Source: Xenopus tropicalis (taxonomy: Eukaryota > Chordata > Amphibia > Anura > Pipidae). From it: 64,000 nucleotides of DNA. Shown in pieces: positions 39,601 to 52,200 of the stretch; within the stretch, counting starts at the first letter, position 1, and every line of letters begins with the position of its first letter. The notes beneath the pieces are model-generated. The model was given only the letters and a program-made list of their open reading frames with translations. It made no database searches and had not been told where the DNA came from. The position numbers were made by a program, and so were the translations under genes. Location: assembly GCF_000004195.4 (NCBI RefSeq), contig NC_030678.2, positions 136,339,047 through 136,403,046 of the forward strand, written 5' to 3'.

Positions 39601-42600
39601 TGTACTGGCAAAAATCCATTCATAAACTTCAAAAATAACTAGGAGGGTGAAAAAAAAAATCGACTTTTTCTCAAAATTGCTTAGTAAAGGTGTCCCTGTG
39701 TGTACCATTGCCATAAATTACTTCACGCTACTTTTTTCCCTGAGACTGCACTCAGGGGTGCTTAGCTTTCCTCCACCAGAGGGGGTCAGTGTATCACTAG
39801 TGCAGAGTCCTCCATTGTGGCTTTGCGCCTCATGATTTGGTAGAAGGGGACACAGACAAGCCCCTACCCAAAGTATATGTAATTATATGTAAATCTAATT
39901 TTTAGAATTTCCCTTTAATTTTTTTTTTTTTTTTTGTGCCCTTATTTATATAGTAAGATTATACAGGATTCTCATCAGTTTTTGAAGTGTGGAGAAGAGG
40001 AAACCCATGCAGACATTGGGGAGAACCATATAAACTCCTGGCAGACAGCGCCCTGGTTGGAACCAAACCTAAGACCACAGTGCCACAAGGCAGGAGTGCT
40101 ACCCACCATCCTAAACATTGTTTACCAAAAGCTCATGATAAAGGTCTGTTTCCTCCTTTATTAGCAAACTTATTTTGCTTGCCGCTCTATCTTAAGATGC
40201 CTCGGTCTGATACTCAATTGAGTTCCTAAACTATACCCATTTTAATTGGACAAAAGACGTTGAAGGCCAAATTTTTGTACATGTAAATCACCATTTTATC
40301 TAAATAAAAAAATTTCACTAGAAAGTTTCCGTTTTAAGTACAAAGGGTTCCCCCTTGGGATCATACAATTAACAGTGCACACAAGCAAAGCAAGGGCACA
40401 CATACATGTTAGGTCACATCAGCCAATAAATGGACAAATTCTTTTACTCTGACACATTTTTGTTACAGTTAGAGCTGCATTATTTCCTGTCAGTTAATCT
40501 CTGAGGGAGCACATAGTCCATCACTAAATGGTGGCTCTAGGTCAGGGATCTCCAACCTTTCTTACCTGTGAGCCACAGTCGAACTTGGAGAGAAATGATA
40601 GCATCATAAAAGTTCATGGAGGTGCCAAATAAGGGCTAAGATTGGCTATTAGGGAGCCTCTATGCACACTATAAGCTTACAGAAGGCTTTATTTGGTAGT
40701 AAATCTTGTTTTTATTCAACCAAAACTTGCCCCCATGTCAGGGATTCAAAAATAACTACCTGGTTTGGGGCCACTGAGAGCAACAACCAAGGGGTTAGTG
40801 AGCAACATGTTGCCCCCGCGCCACTGGTTGGGGATCACTGCTCTAGGTAAACAATGTAGAAGAGCAAAATTTACTGATATTTTTATTCTAGTTTGATAAG
40901 ATTCTTTAATATTAAGTAATCATTCTGAGGGTAAAGTTTTCTTTTCATAAACAATCCTGCAGCTAGCCAGTATGTAGCATAAGTGTACTCTTTTCTGTGA
41001 CTGATGTGCACGTTGATTTTCATATGATCTTCACTTATGTAAGATTTTGTTTCTACATCTACTGTGCAAAAATAAGAAAAAATAAAACATGTAATGGTTG
41101 TACCTGTATCGGGAAATATGTTGTTTGTCAATTGCTGCTGCTGCTGCTGCATAACCAGCTGCTGTGGCTTCACTCCAATTTGCTGCCCGATCATAGGTTT
41201 TGGAGTGAGACCTTGAGTTTGGGATATACCAGTTTGCACCATGTGTTGACCCCCTAATAAGTGGGCTTGATTAGGAGTCCCTGCAAGAGAAGAATCCATG
41301 ACAGTGCTGAGTGGTGCTCCAGCAATTCTCTGCTGTATTTGATGCTGTGGACTCAGAAGTTGGGAAGTTGCATTCATCGCCTGTCTCGGTACAAGTCCAA
41401 GTCCTACTAAATTTGCCTGGTGAGAATCTTGATGCTGTTGAATATGGGGTCCTGACTGAGCTGACAAAGTTGGATGAGTGATCATAGGGTGCTGTGGTAC
41501 TCCCTCTGCATGTGGTCCTGACATTAGTTTTTTCTGCTGTTCTTTTTTCTCATGTTCCAGAAGGTCCTCTATAAGAAGGGGAAGTTCACTGGCTACTAGG
41601 GAGCTCTCCATTTTATCAAGATCATCACTAGGAGACTGCCTAGCACCCTGGAGACCAAGAGCACCATCATCTAACTCAAAATTTCCAAGTATTAGACTGC
41701 TCTGGCCTGCAACTGCAGTGTCTTGGTTTGAGAATACAGGAGCCCCTTGATTTGTAGCTTGAGTAGGGTTTACATTATGGGCAGTTCCCGACTTTACCAA
41801 ACCAATGCCAAGCACATTTTTATCATTGCCATGGCTAGGTTCTATTTTAACAGACACTTGATTACTTGTACTAAACTGACAATTGCTAGACTTCATGCCA
41901 CCATCTTCTGTTTTTGGTTTAAAATTACCACTGAAGGCAGGTTTTGTTTCAGCTGTAGATGGAATTTGGGCTACCTTTCCCCCTCCACTATGAGGTAATT
42001 CAAGTCCCAAGTCACCAGTCAATTTGTCTTTGGTTGTTTCCACAATTGCATTTACTGACACTTCCTGCTGAATTTTTTTGGGAAGGCAGTCTGTTTTGGC
42101 ATCGCTGCTGTCAGGTTCCATCTTCATTAACGCTTCCTCCTCTGCTTTTTCATTTGCAGATTCAACAAGACGCAAGTGTTCATTGAAAATGTCCTTTTTG
42201 TCCCCAGTATCTAATTCAGGATCAGTGTAAGCTAGTAAGTCAAATTCATCACCATTTAGGAGATCATCCAGGTGCGGGTCATTGGTTTCAAGGTTATCAA
42301 GATTGCCTAAATCATCATCTGCTTTAGCCACGTCAAGACTTAAATTCGCCAAATCATCGTCTTCCAAATCTTTGTGTGTGTCAAAATCAACATCAAGTTC
42401 CGGGGGGTCATCACAATGAACTCTTCCACCCTCCACACCAGCAGATGTTCCCTCCTTTGCTCCTTCAGAAAGAGCTGGAGCTGGTGTTTGCAAATTGGAC
42501 TGATGCTGTGTTATTTCAGGAATAGCTTCCACTTTTGCATGAAGTGGCTGTTGGACACCAACCATATGTGTTGCATGATGAGTCAAAGGGGTGGAAGTTA

Positions 42601-45047
42601 GTGATTTCTGAACTTGCAGCAATGGGTTTCTCATCACTGGCATTTGTATGGGGTTTCCATCAGTTCTAACAACCCCAGGTATCAAAGGAGGATTTCCCCC
42701 TTCACTTGCCAAATAAAAACGTGGTCTGGTTTGCGAGACTGGAGGGGAAAAAGTAGTACCAATGGGTAATTTTGGTGCATGATGCCGCAGCTCAATGTAA
42801 GGTGCTCCACCTACAGTAACTGAAGAGGAAGTAATCTGATCGCCTGGAAAAGGAAACCGCACAATTCCTCCACTAGTCAATGAAGGTGTTAATGAAGGGC
42901 GGTTTGGAGTCACAGACCTCTGAGATGCTACTGGCGACTGCCACACCTGTGCTTGATCAGGAAAGGGGCCTCTTGCATAAAAAGTTTGTGTTGTTTCAAC
43001 AGATTGCCTAGAAGAGACGTGACAAAATTTGTACATTATTAGCTTTCAGATTTTTTTTTTTTTTTTAATTCAAAATTGGATGATTTTCTGTGTTACAGTG
43101 GTGCTTAAACTTGCTGACCCAACTTCACTTGGGATTCAGTCAGGTTACTGTCTGCATGAATAGTGAAATGTGGGCAGCTAGCAGACTACCAGACCAAGTG
43201 AGCAGAACCCGGAAGTTCTAGCAGTGGTACTGTTCAAAATAATTTCATTTACCAACACAAGAGAGTCCCCCTGGAAAAAAAGTCACACAAAAGAGTCCCT
43301 CTGAAACCCTCTGGAAACTACAAATGACATGGGAGGGAATCAGGATTTAGTTATATCATGTCTATACCAACACATTTATTTCAAAGGCCCCCTAAGTGAT
43401 GGTTATATTTCAAGTTTATTTGTAGACTTCTAGCTGAAAATTAGATCTCAATGTCCCGAAACTGTAAAATAATAAATAATTGCAGTCCTTAAAATATGTT
43501 AACTGGCATATGCCTGGTCTTTATAAGTTTGTTTAGTACTGGCTACAATGCAGATTCTTTAGGAACTTTAGAAACAGACAAAATATACGATAAAATATAT
43601 AAAAGCACCACAAAATGCTGATACAAGCTATGCAATACACAATAGATAAGGTATGCTGTAAGTTATGCATATTTATACAGTCAGAAAATTAGTAGAATTT
43701 AAAATCAAATGGCAAAAGAAATGTAAAATGTAAAAAAAAAAACAAAAAAAACACTTCTCCCATAAAAGTAAAATAAGAAATGGTCTTAATGATATCAACC
43801 CCAGTACTTATTCAAATGTGATTGGGAACTTTAAGTCAATGTATTTTTTTTTAGTTATAAAACTGGAGCCAGACTTGCTACCTTCCCATTGTTCTGATGA
43901 TCAGCTGCTGGGGGGGGTTGGAGAAGGGAGGGAGTTGATATCACTCCAGCTTGCACAGCGGTGGTGCAAGTTTATAAGAGCACAAGTCACATGGCTGTGG
44001 CACTAGTCCCATATGAAATTTTAAAATTAAAAATTTTGTTTGTGCTTTGATTAAAAAAAACAAAAAAAACAGCTTCTAGAGCAGAATCCTGCAACTGAAA
44101 CTAATGCATTAAAGAAAAAAAACAAAAACAAAAAAACAAACATGTTTTCACATGACAGCATTACTTTAAAATAATCTTGACTGTAAGCACCACTGGCATG
44201 AAGTGCTTAGTAAATAACGGTTGAGATAGTCATGAAGGTAGGAAGCAGACAGGAACAAAGCTTCTTTTTTTATGTTGGCTACAGGTATGAAAGTCTTACA
44301 TTCTTTCAGTGTGATTTTTAAAACAAACACATACATTCGCATTATAAAGGAAAAACATTTAGAGGGAATGTGCAAAACACTTAGCACTACACACCTTCCA
44401 GAATTGTCAACAGTCCCAGGAGATGCATTAGGCAAAGGCATATTCAGTCGATCATCTTGGGGGAAAGACTGAGCAGAAGGTTTACTTGTACCAGGAGAGG
44501 CAGGTATAACTGAGAGACTCGCTTTTTCCTGCAATAAAAATGTGTTATTTTTTAGTTTCTTCTTCAAAGAGATTTCCCATTATAACTGTAGATGAAATGG
44601 ATCAGTTATGGTACATTAACACTTAAATTTGTCTAAAAGCATCTAACAGTTCAAAAAGTAGCAGCTTTACAAGCACATGGAACTTAATTAAAGCTTCTAC
44701 ACAGAGGTTCTAACACACCTGTGCAGAGGGGTATATCCCAACTCGCCCCACAGTATCAAAGCTTTGCCCGCTCAGCTCAGCACTCCACCCTGGATGGGAT
44801 GAACTCAGTGTAGCTGCAGCTGCCTCTTTCTCTTGACGCAAAGTGTTCCTCTGCATCTGTTGTCTGATTAAGAGCTCTCGTAATCTCTGTCTCTAAAGAA
44901 AAAAGGAATTGAAAATAAATAAAAGCAAAAGAGAATACAAAAGATGTTTAAATAACTATCACAACATAAAGCACAGAAAATTAAAAGTATTTAACTATCA
45001 CGCCTATATTGTTTCCCCCAACAGAGGTGTGGGCTAATAGAGCCTGC

Positions 45048-45129
<82 letters not shown>

Positions 45130-45278
45130 TAATGACGAGCCTGTGGTGATCAAAACGCGGGGTGCAAGGTAAAAGACCAGCAACACCGAGTTATGTTCCA
45201 AAAAACAATCAATTGTGTATTAAAAACGCATGAACAGCCAACGTTACGTTTCGGTCCCCATCGGGACCTTTCTCAAGG

Positions 45279-45315
<37 letters not shown>

Positions 45316-48300
45316 GTGCTGGGCTACCTGCTCCAACTCGATCATTATGCGCATGTGTGTGACGTAGGAGGGCAATTTACATTCAGTGCTCCTACGCTCC
45401 TTCACATGCGCATAGTTAGCGATTGGGGAGAAAGTTCATTATGCACTTGCACGCCAACCAACATGGCCGCCTGCAGCGTGGGCTCTATTAACCAGCGCCT
45501 CTGGTGGAGGAAACAATATAAGGGTGATCGGTACCCTTTAAGAGCAACCTGGAATTTCAAAATCTTAAGATCAAAAAATTGAAAAAAAATTTAAAGCGGT
45601 AGTTCACCTTTGAATGAACTTTTAGCATTATGTAGACACTGATATCATGAGACAATATGCAATTGGTTTTCATTTTTATTTCTTAAAAGTTTTTCAGTTT
45701 TCTAATTAGGTGTTTTAGCAGCTATCTGGGTTGATAGGCTCTTACAGAGAGAACTGCAGCACAATGACCATCCTAAAAAAAAGAATGGCATTGTTTTAAA
45801 ACCCAGGGCTTATATTCATATTTAAAGACCAAATTAGAGTAATTCCCAGTGAGCCATTAATTAATAGTGCACTTAAAAAAATGTGAGAATTTCTAAACAT
45901 GTAGAATTTTTATAATTAATGCATTCTAAACACATTAAGATTAAACACTACAATTACATGCGTTAATATATTTTAAAATGTCTCAATAAGAATATGCATC
46001 AAACCTGTCTGTGTCTTTCCAGCTCTGTCTGGCTCATATTACTCAGCGCTGGATCAGGAGTGCTCTGAAGTTCTGGCCCTTCTTTGGGAGTTGTGCCAAG
46101 TGCATTTGCAGTTCCACTAAGGTCTTCCCTCTGCTTTTCTGCTGGAGAATTAAGGCCTTGACGTTGGCTAGGGGACTGAAATGTCTGTTCTTGAGGCAAA
46201 ACTGAAGGAGGTCTGTGAGGTGATTGTGCATATACATCAGAAGTGCTGCTATTTCCAGATGAATGTGGGCTGTTGGCTGCATGGAAAGAGGGAGTGTTGC
46301 TGTTGGGAGAGGCATAACTCTGAGGCTTGTTGGGATGAAAGGTGTTCATTGAATGAGAAGAAGGAAGGTTAGGCTGGTGTGAGGGGGAACTTTTAACACT
46401 ATCCCCAGGTGAATGGGGGAAAGTAAAACACAATTGATTCTGAGCATTTGGAAAAACACTGGCACCAGGAGAGCGAGAAAACATTGAATTCTGTTGCTGA
46501 TTCACTGGTACTTTAGGGTGGACCTCCTGGGATGATTGGTAGCTTGATCCAACAGGAGAGGTATGCAGAAGTTGACTGGAAGGTTTAAACCCTTGTTCTG
46601 TAACCTGGGGTCGATTAGGTTTGTGAGATGGTGCAAAAGGGTCACGAGAATGAGGCCTAGAGGGAGGTTGTGAGTATGGGTCTGGAGACTGAAATCGTGG
46701 GGTCACTGGAGATTGGCAAAATGCTTCCGCAGAAAGTGGCCTAGGGGTCAGTGGGGACTGAGAACTGGCCTGAGACTGTGGGCTTGTTGGGACACGAGTA
46801 AAGGAATCTGAGGATATAGATCGGGGATTCAAAGTACAGCTTCCTTCTGATGACTGGGGCCGAGGAGTTAAGGGTGGCTGGGAGTAGGGATCTGTATATG
46901 AAACAGAAGATGATGATTGCCTGTACATGTCAGAGTGGTGCTGAGGTGATGTCACTTGTGCATACAAGTGTGGATCTCTGTGGGATGATGCAGGGCTATG
47001 AGGCTCAATCTGTGATGTCCGTGGAGTTAGAGGTGCTTTAAACACATCAAATTTCATCTCTGCTGTTCCATCAGCAGATCCAACACTGTGGGGATAACCA
47101 GGAGAACCAACATCTTCCTTTTTCACCTGATAAAGCATTCCATCAGAGTGTCTCTTGGGATCCCCATAGCGTGATGGAGACATCATTGGTTCACCAGGTT
47201 TGCTAGAGTTTTCAGATGACTGGCTTAATCGTGGACCAGGACTCCCTATCAATGACAGGTTATCAAGGGACCCAGCTGGGTAACGTGGTTTAATAAAGGG
47301 CTCTGGAGTAAGAGGTTGGTGATGGGTAGTGGCTTGGTGAGAGCTCTGGTAATCCAAGTTGTGAGTTGCTTGTTGTGCATTGGGTCCAGGGTGATTCTCA
47401 GTGCCAGACATAGTCTGGAAGGATCCACAAGAAACTGGAGACTGTCCTAAGGAAGACTGGTATCGAGGATCCAAAGAGTAAGCAGGAGAACTGTTCATGT
47501 GCTCCTGGGATGGTGAAGGGGGTGGCAACTTAAAGAAAACATCACCAGGTGACTCCACCCCTGGTGTGCCAGCTGGTGAAGGCTTTAAAAACAAGTCTGA
47601 GGAGGTAGACAAAACAGAGCCACTAGACAGAAAGGGATCTTGTGCAGTTGGAACACCAGTCCTAAAATCTGGGGTTGAACCAGGCTGAGATCCTGAATGG
47701 GGTGGGATTTGAAGCTGAAGCACTGGACGGTCTATTTTTCGTGCAACTTCTACTTTGGCCTGCTTGTTGATCTGATTTTCTGCCTGCTGTTCAGTCCAAA
47801 AAATTTAAAAAAAAATTGTAGGAAAATTACAATAAATAACTCTTGGATGTATGTTACATACACAGTTGTCCTCTAGAATACTATTCATAAAGACTCAGCT
47901 TCTATAAAGCGGACAGCACAAACAGTGGAGTTTTATTACAAGTTAAATTGCGTGTTTTAAAAAAACAAAAGCAAAAAAACGTATTTACAAATGCCCTATT
48001 TTAGAGAAGCTATCATTCTTTAGTTCATTAGAAAGCCATGCAACACCTATCATCCTGTGAAAGAACTAAGCCCATTGAATTTTAGACAACTTCTCTGTTC
48101 TCTGCGGTATACACTTGAGCCCCTTTACCCTATTCAGCTTGAATGACTGCCCCCATGGCTACGCAGCAGTATTATATCAGTGCAAATGGTAATAGCAAAT
48201 CACGTAATTTAAGGATGGACAAAAAGAAGGAACGGCACACTTTAAAATACAGTCACTGATTCCCTAGGACTGCAATGCAAAACATATTTTTACTTTACTT

Positions 48301-49151
48301 TAACTGTTACAATGTCTTAAATTAATGCCCAAAATTAAGGTCCGAGTGGAAAAAGATTGTGGAATTCAAAGCTAGCTAGACCAAAAATAGCATTTAAAGG
48401 CTGACCAAGTAAACAAGACCATTCCAATGAATCGCAAATTGTCTTACCCTCTGAACCTTGCTTATTCGATGTGCGGCACGATTGTCTTTGGCCTTTTGCT
48501 GAGGGATTAAAGATGGAAACAACAAAATTACACCAGAGAACATTCTACAGACTAAAAATAGCTTATTTTGTAAAAATCTTAGCACCTACAGCTAACAAGA
48601 CCAGTTACAGATGCGCTTAGTAGTATAGAAAAAAAATGTAGGGAATTGGTTATATTAAAATGTGTTTTTGTAACCAAAGACTTAGCTCCCTTCATGTAGG
48701 AGGCATGAATCAAAACAGATCTTCCCTGCAAAGTTAAAAATTGAAGACCCAGTTGTAAATTGTTTGGGAGGCCCGTTTCCCTATGACACTTCACCAGTGA
48801 CGTTTTCATCTGCAAAAAGAACATGCTTTCAGAGACCCTTATTCAGTGTAAGGTTTATGCAATAGAGAATGCAGGCTTACACAGGGCAGAACTTACTTTG
48901 ATAAAGGTCCTGCTTTAACTGAGCATTGTAATGGTTAAGCTGAGCTCAAGGCACGAGGTTAGGAGAAAACAAAAATAGGGCAGAAATCTAGAGTAGTGTT
49001 TCCCAGTGAACCAGCAATGCCACCTTTTCACTGGTGGCTAGACTGGGGGGGGAGCATGTTTAGTAATTTGAGATGAGACGTTTCACTGCCTCAATTTCAA
49101 AGTAAGCATGCTCAGTAGCCAAAAGTCAAATTCATTTAAGTAAACTGCTAA

Positions 49152-49223
<72 letters not shown>

Positions 49224-52200
49224 CAAGGGGTTAGAGTAGAAGTAGTAATCCAAAGTAGAGGATGTTGCAGCCTTACTATTAACCTCTGAGCAACTGGAGC
49301 AAGTTATTTGAAATCTTTAAAAAAAGCTTTAGACAGATTACATTTTTGTGAGGGGTTTACATGTCTTAAATTTTTGTTCTTCAGTCTTTTGTGGGACACA
49401 GGAATTGTGGGGTATAGCTTGCACCACTAGAAGGCAGGACACTACAGGAAAAAGTATCCTTCTCCCAAACCAATACCCCTCAACAAAGCATCAGTTTTTA
49501 TAAGCAAATACAGGAACATAAAAACACCAGAGGTTAAAAAATAAATAAGCTCGATTTCCTAATGCCAACGAGGTGCTGACTGCCCGTATGGAGTATGCTT
49601 GAACATCAAGTGGCCGAGGTTTACTCCGAGCCGTGTATGCTATGCAAATGGTTTTTTTTAACCCACCTAGCAATGGTGTTTTGTTTACGCAGAGCCCGAT
49701 GGAGTGACAGATAGAACCTTAGACTGGCGGATGTGTGTGGTTCTGCAAAGTAGTACTTTAGGGCAAAAACTGCATCCAAGGAGTGTAAGGCGGCCTTCTT
49801 TGGGTTTAGGAAGGAATATTATTATTAGGAATATTATTTCCCGATTAATGTGGAACTGAAAACCACTTTGGGAAGTACATATAAAACTGTATGGAGGTCT
49901 GCTCTGCCCTAGTTCTGATACACAACTCAAAGAGGAGATGGCCACCAGCAAAAGCAGTTTCCATGTAAGCCAGGAAAGGGAAATAGAGGCCAAAGGATCA
50001 AAGGATGATTCCTAAAGGGTCTGCAGGACCAAGTTAAGGTCCCAGGGAGGACACAGGGACTGAAATGGGAGAGTCTCAAGGAGTGGCATCTTGAATGAAG
50101 GTTTTGACATCGAGTATAAGCGTCAGGTGCAGCACAGAGGGCAGACACCTGAGCCTTGAAGGGTCCTAATGACAAGACCAAATCCAAGCCAGACTGTGCC
50201 AATTCCTGGACAGCTGGGATGAAAAGGTCCTGAAAGGTCAGAATGTGTGATTGACACCAATTCCAGTATTACTTCCATACCTTTAGCTAAAAAGATAGAG
50301 TTTTTTTAACTATGGTTGGGAATTTTTGTCAGGGAATCATAGACTCAATAGCCAAGCCAATAAATACAGGTTACAGGTTTCAATGGTTTCTTTAGGACAG
50401 GAATTCAGGTGTTAAAAGTGCCTGTGTGGCTGAAAGCCAATATTGTCCAGCTGTGAATGGGAAAAGATGTCAGCATCTGTGGCAGACCAGGAGAGGTGTA
50501 ATGTATCTAGGATAAAGGTGTCCTGCCTCCAAATGGTACAAACTATAAACAAGCAGTTCGCCGCTGCCCCCCCCCCCCCCCCCACGCAGATTTGAGAGAG
50601 TAATAAAAGATGAGCAGTAAAGAAAATAATGAATGATTACATTCTACGTTGGTTTACTAATTAGCAGCTTACCATGATATTTTATAGAAATCAAACAGAT
50701 CAGTCATATCAATATGCAGTAACTTTTCAACAATGTTTCAAAAATTTAATCGGGTTCTACCCCACCACCCCCTATGCTAGTTAAAAACAAGGTTGTAGGC
50801 AAGAATCCCTAACATAGTAAGAGTTCCAACAAAATCTTCTAACTGGCGAAGGAAAGGCTAAGTCACTTGAGGGTGCCAAAATGTTAGGCACCCCCAAGAA
50901 ACACAGAAAAAGGAAGTGCTCGGTACAGGTACCCCGGGCTGGTGCAGTTTTCTCCTAACAGGGGCACCAGTACAAGGTAAGCAATTAAAGTCACTTGGGG
51001 GTGCCTAACATTTTGGCACCCCCAAGTGACTTAGCCTTTCCTTGTCCTTTAAGGATAACAGCCTTTTTTTTGCCCACTATAGCTAAAGCTATAATTTATT
51101 ACCACATCATTACGCCAAAATTAACACAGTTCAGTGTTACACAAAAACTCACCAGATATGGTGCTTTATCGGGTGCTGGAACTTTTCTCCACAACTTCAT
51201 GATCTGCTTGCACCTACTGGTCCAATCTAAAGAAAAGCAGCTCTGAATTAAAAACAAGTCTCCCGTCTTTTTATTTAGTTGGTGCCAGTGTAATGCAATA
51301 GTGAGAAACAATGAAAAGTGAAGATATCAATATTATTTTAAGAACTGTTAACAGCCAGTTTTAACTTAGTCAGAAATGTGCATTTAAAAAATGGAAGACA
51401 GTAAAGCACAAAGCATATACACTTTCACTCTACACAATTGTATACACTGGAGCTAGCAGCTTTTTAGAAACGTTATGTAATATAACAACATAAGCCTACT
51501 CCATCTTGGGGTCAAAATGCTTGGAAACATGGCTGAGCAGAAAATTGCATGCATCCCACTGCATGACACAATCTGCATCTGCATCTCCTTGACCCTTAGA
51601 CAACTCGCAAATGACAGTCTCTACATCAGAGAAACACTGGTCTAACACAAAATTAACTAATTCATATTGTGAAATATATTTCTTACCCGGGTATTCCAGT
51701 TTGAGATTAGGGAAATTCTTGTTAGCATAAAGGACAGGTGATATGGTTGAAAGTTCACCCAGCTCTTCATCTTTCTCCCACCTTTGTAGGCTACGCTGGT
51801 TGTAGGACAGGCCATCAGCCTCTCCTTCAGCAGTAGGTGTAGTTGGAGTGGAGGCTGTAGGCCAAGAGCTCTCACTATCACAGTGTTCAGGGCTGAATAC
51901 AGAATTCCTGCTCATAATGAAATAAATTAGTATAGCATTATAATCAAAAGAAATTCTAAAAAAATAAATGTGTACAAGTATATCAAAACAGACCAGGACT
52001 AATTTAACGCAATACACACTAAATTCTACATATAGAAACACTAATAACAACCAAATTGGCAAATTGAGAAACTCAAAAGCAAATATCCAATTGCGTTTGG
52101 AAACTGTGCAAGCCCATGGTACTGCCAGCCACTGATACTTTGGGTGTACACCTTAGTACACGTAAAAGTTCAGGGGAAAAAATCGTTTTATGATGTCATA

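Noticed and set aside
45193..45582. 129-codon plus-strand frame with an Ile-Tyr run
   Set aside because: The Ile-Tyr run is a translated TA microsatellite and the remainder is repeat sequence.
51153..51226. Independent HMG-box gene
   Set aside because: The HMG-like segment is split over three exons that join in frame with kmt2d linkers on both sides.
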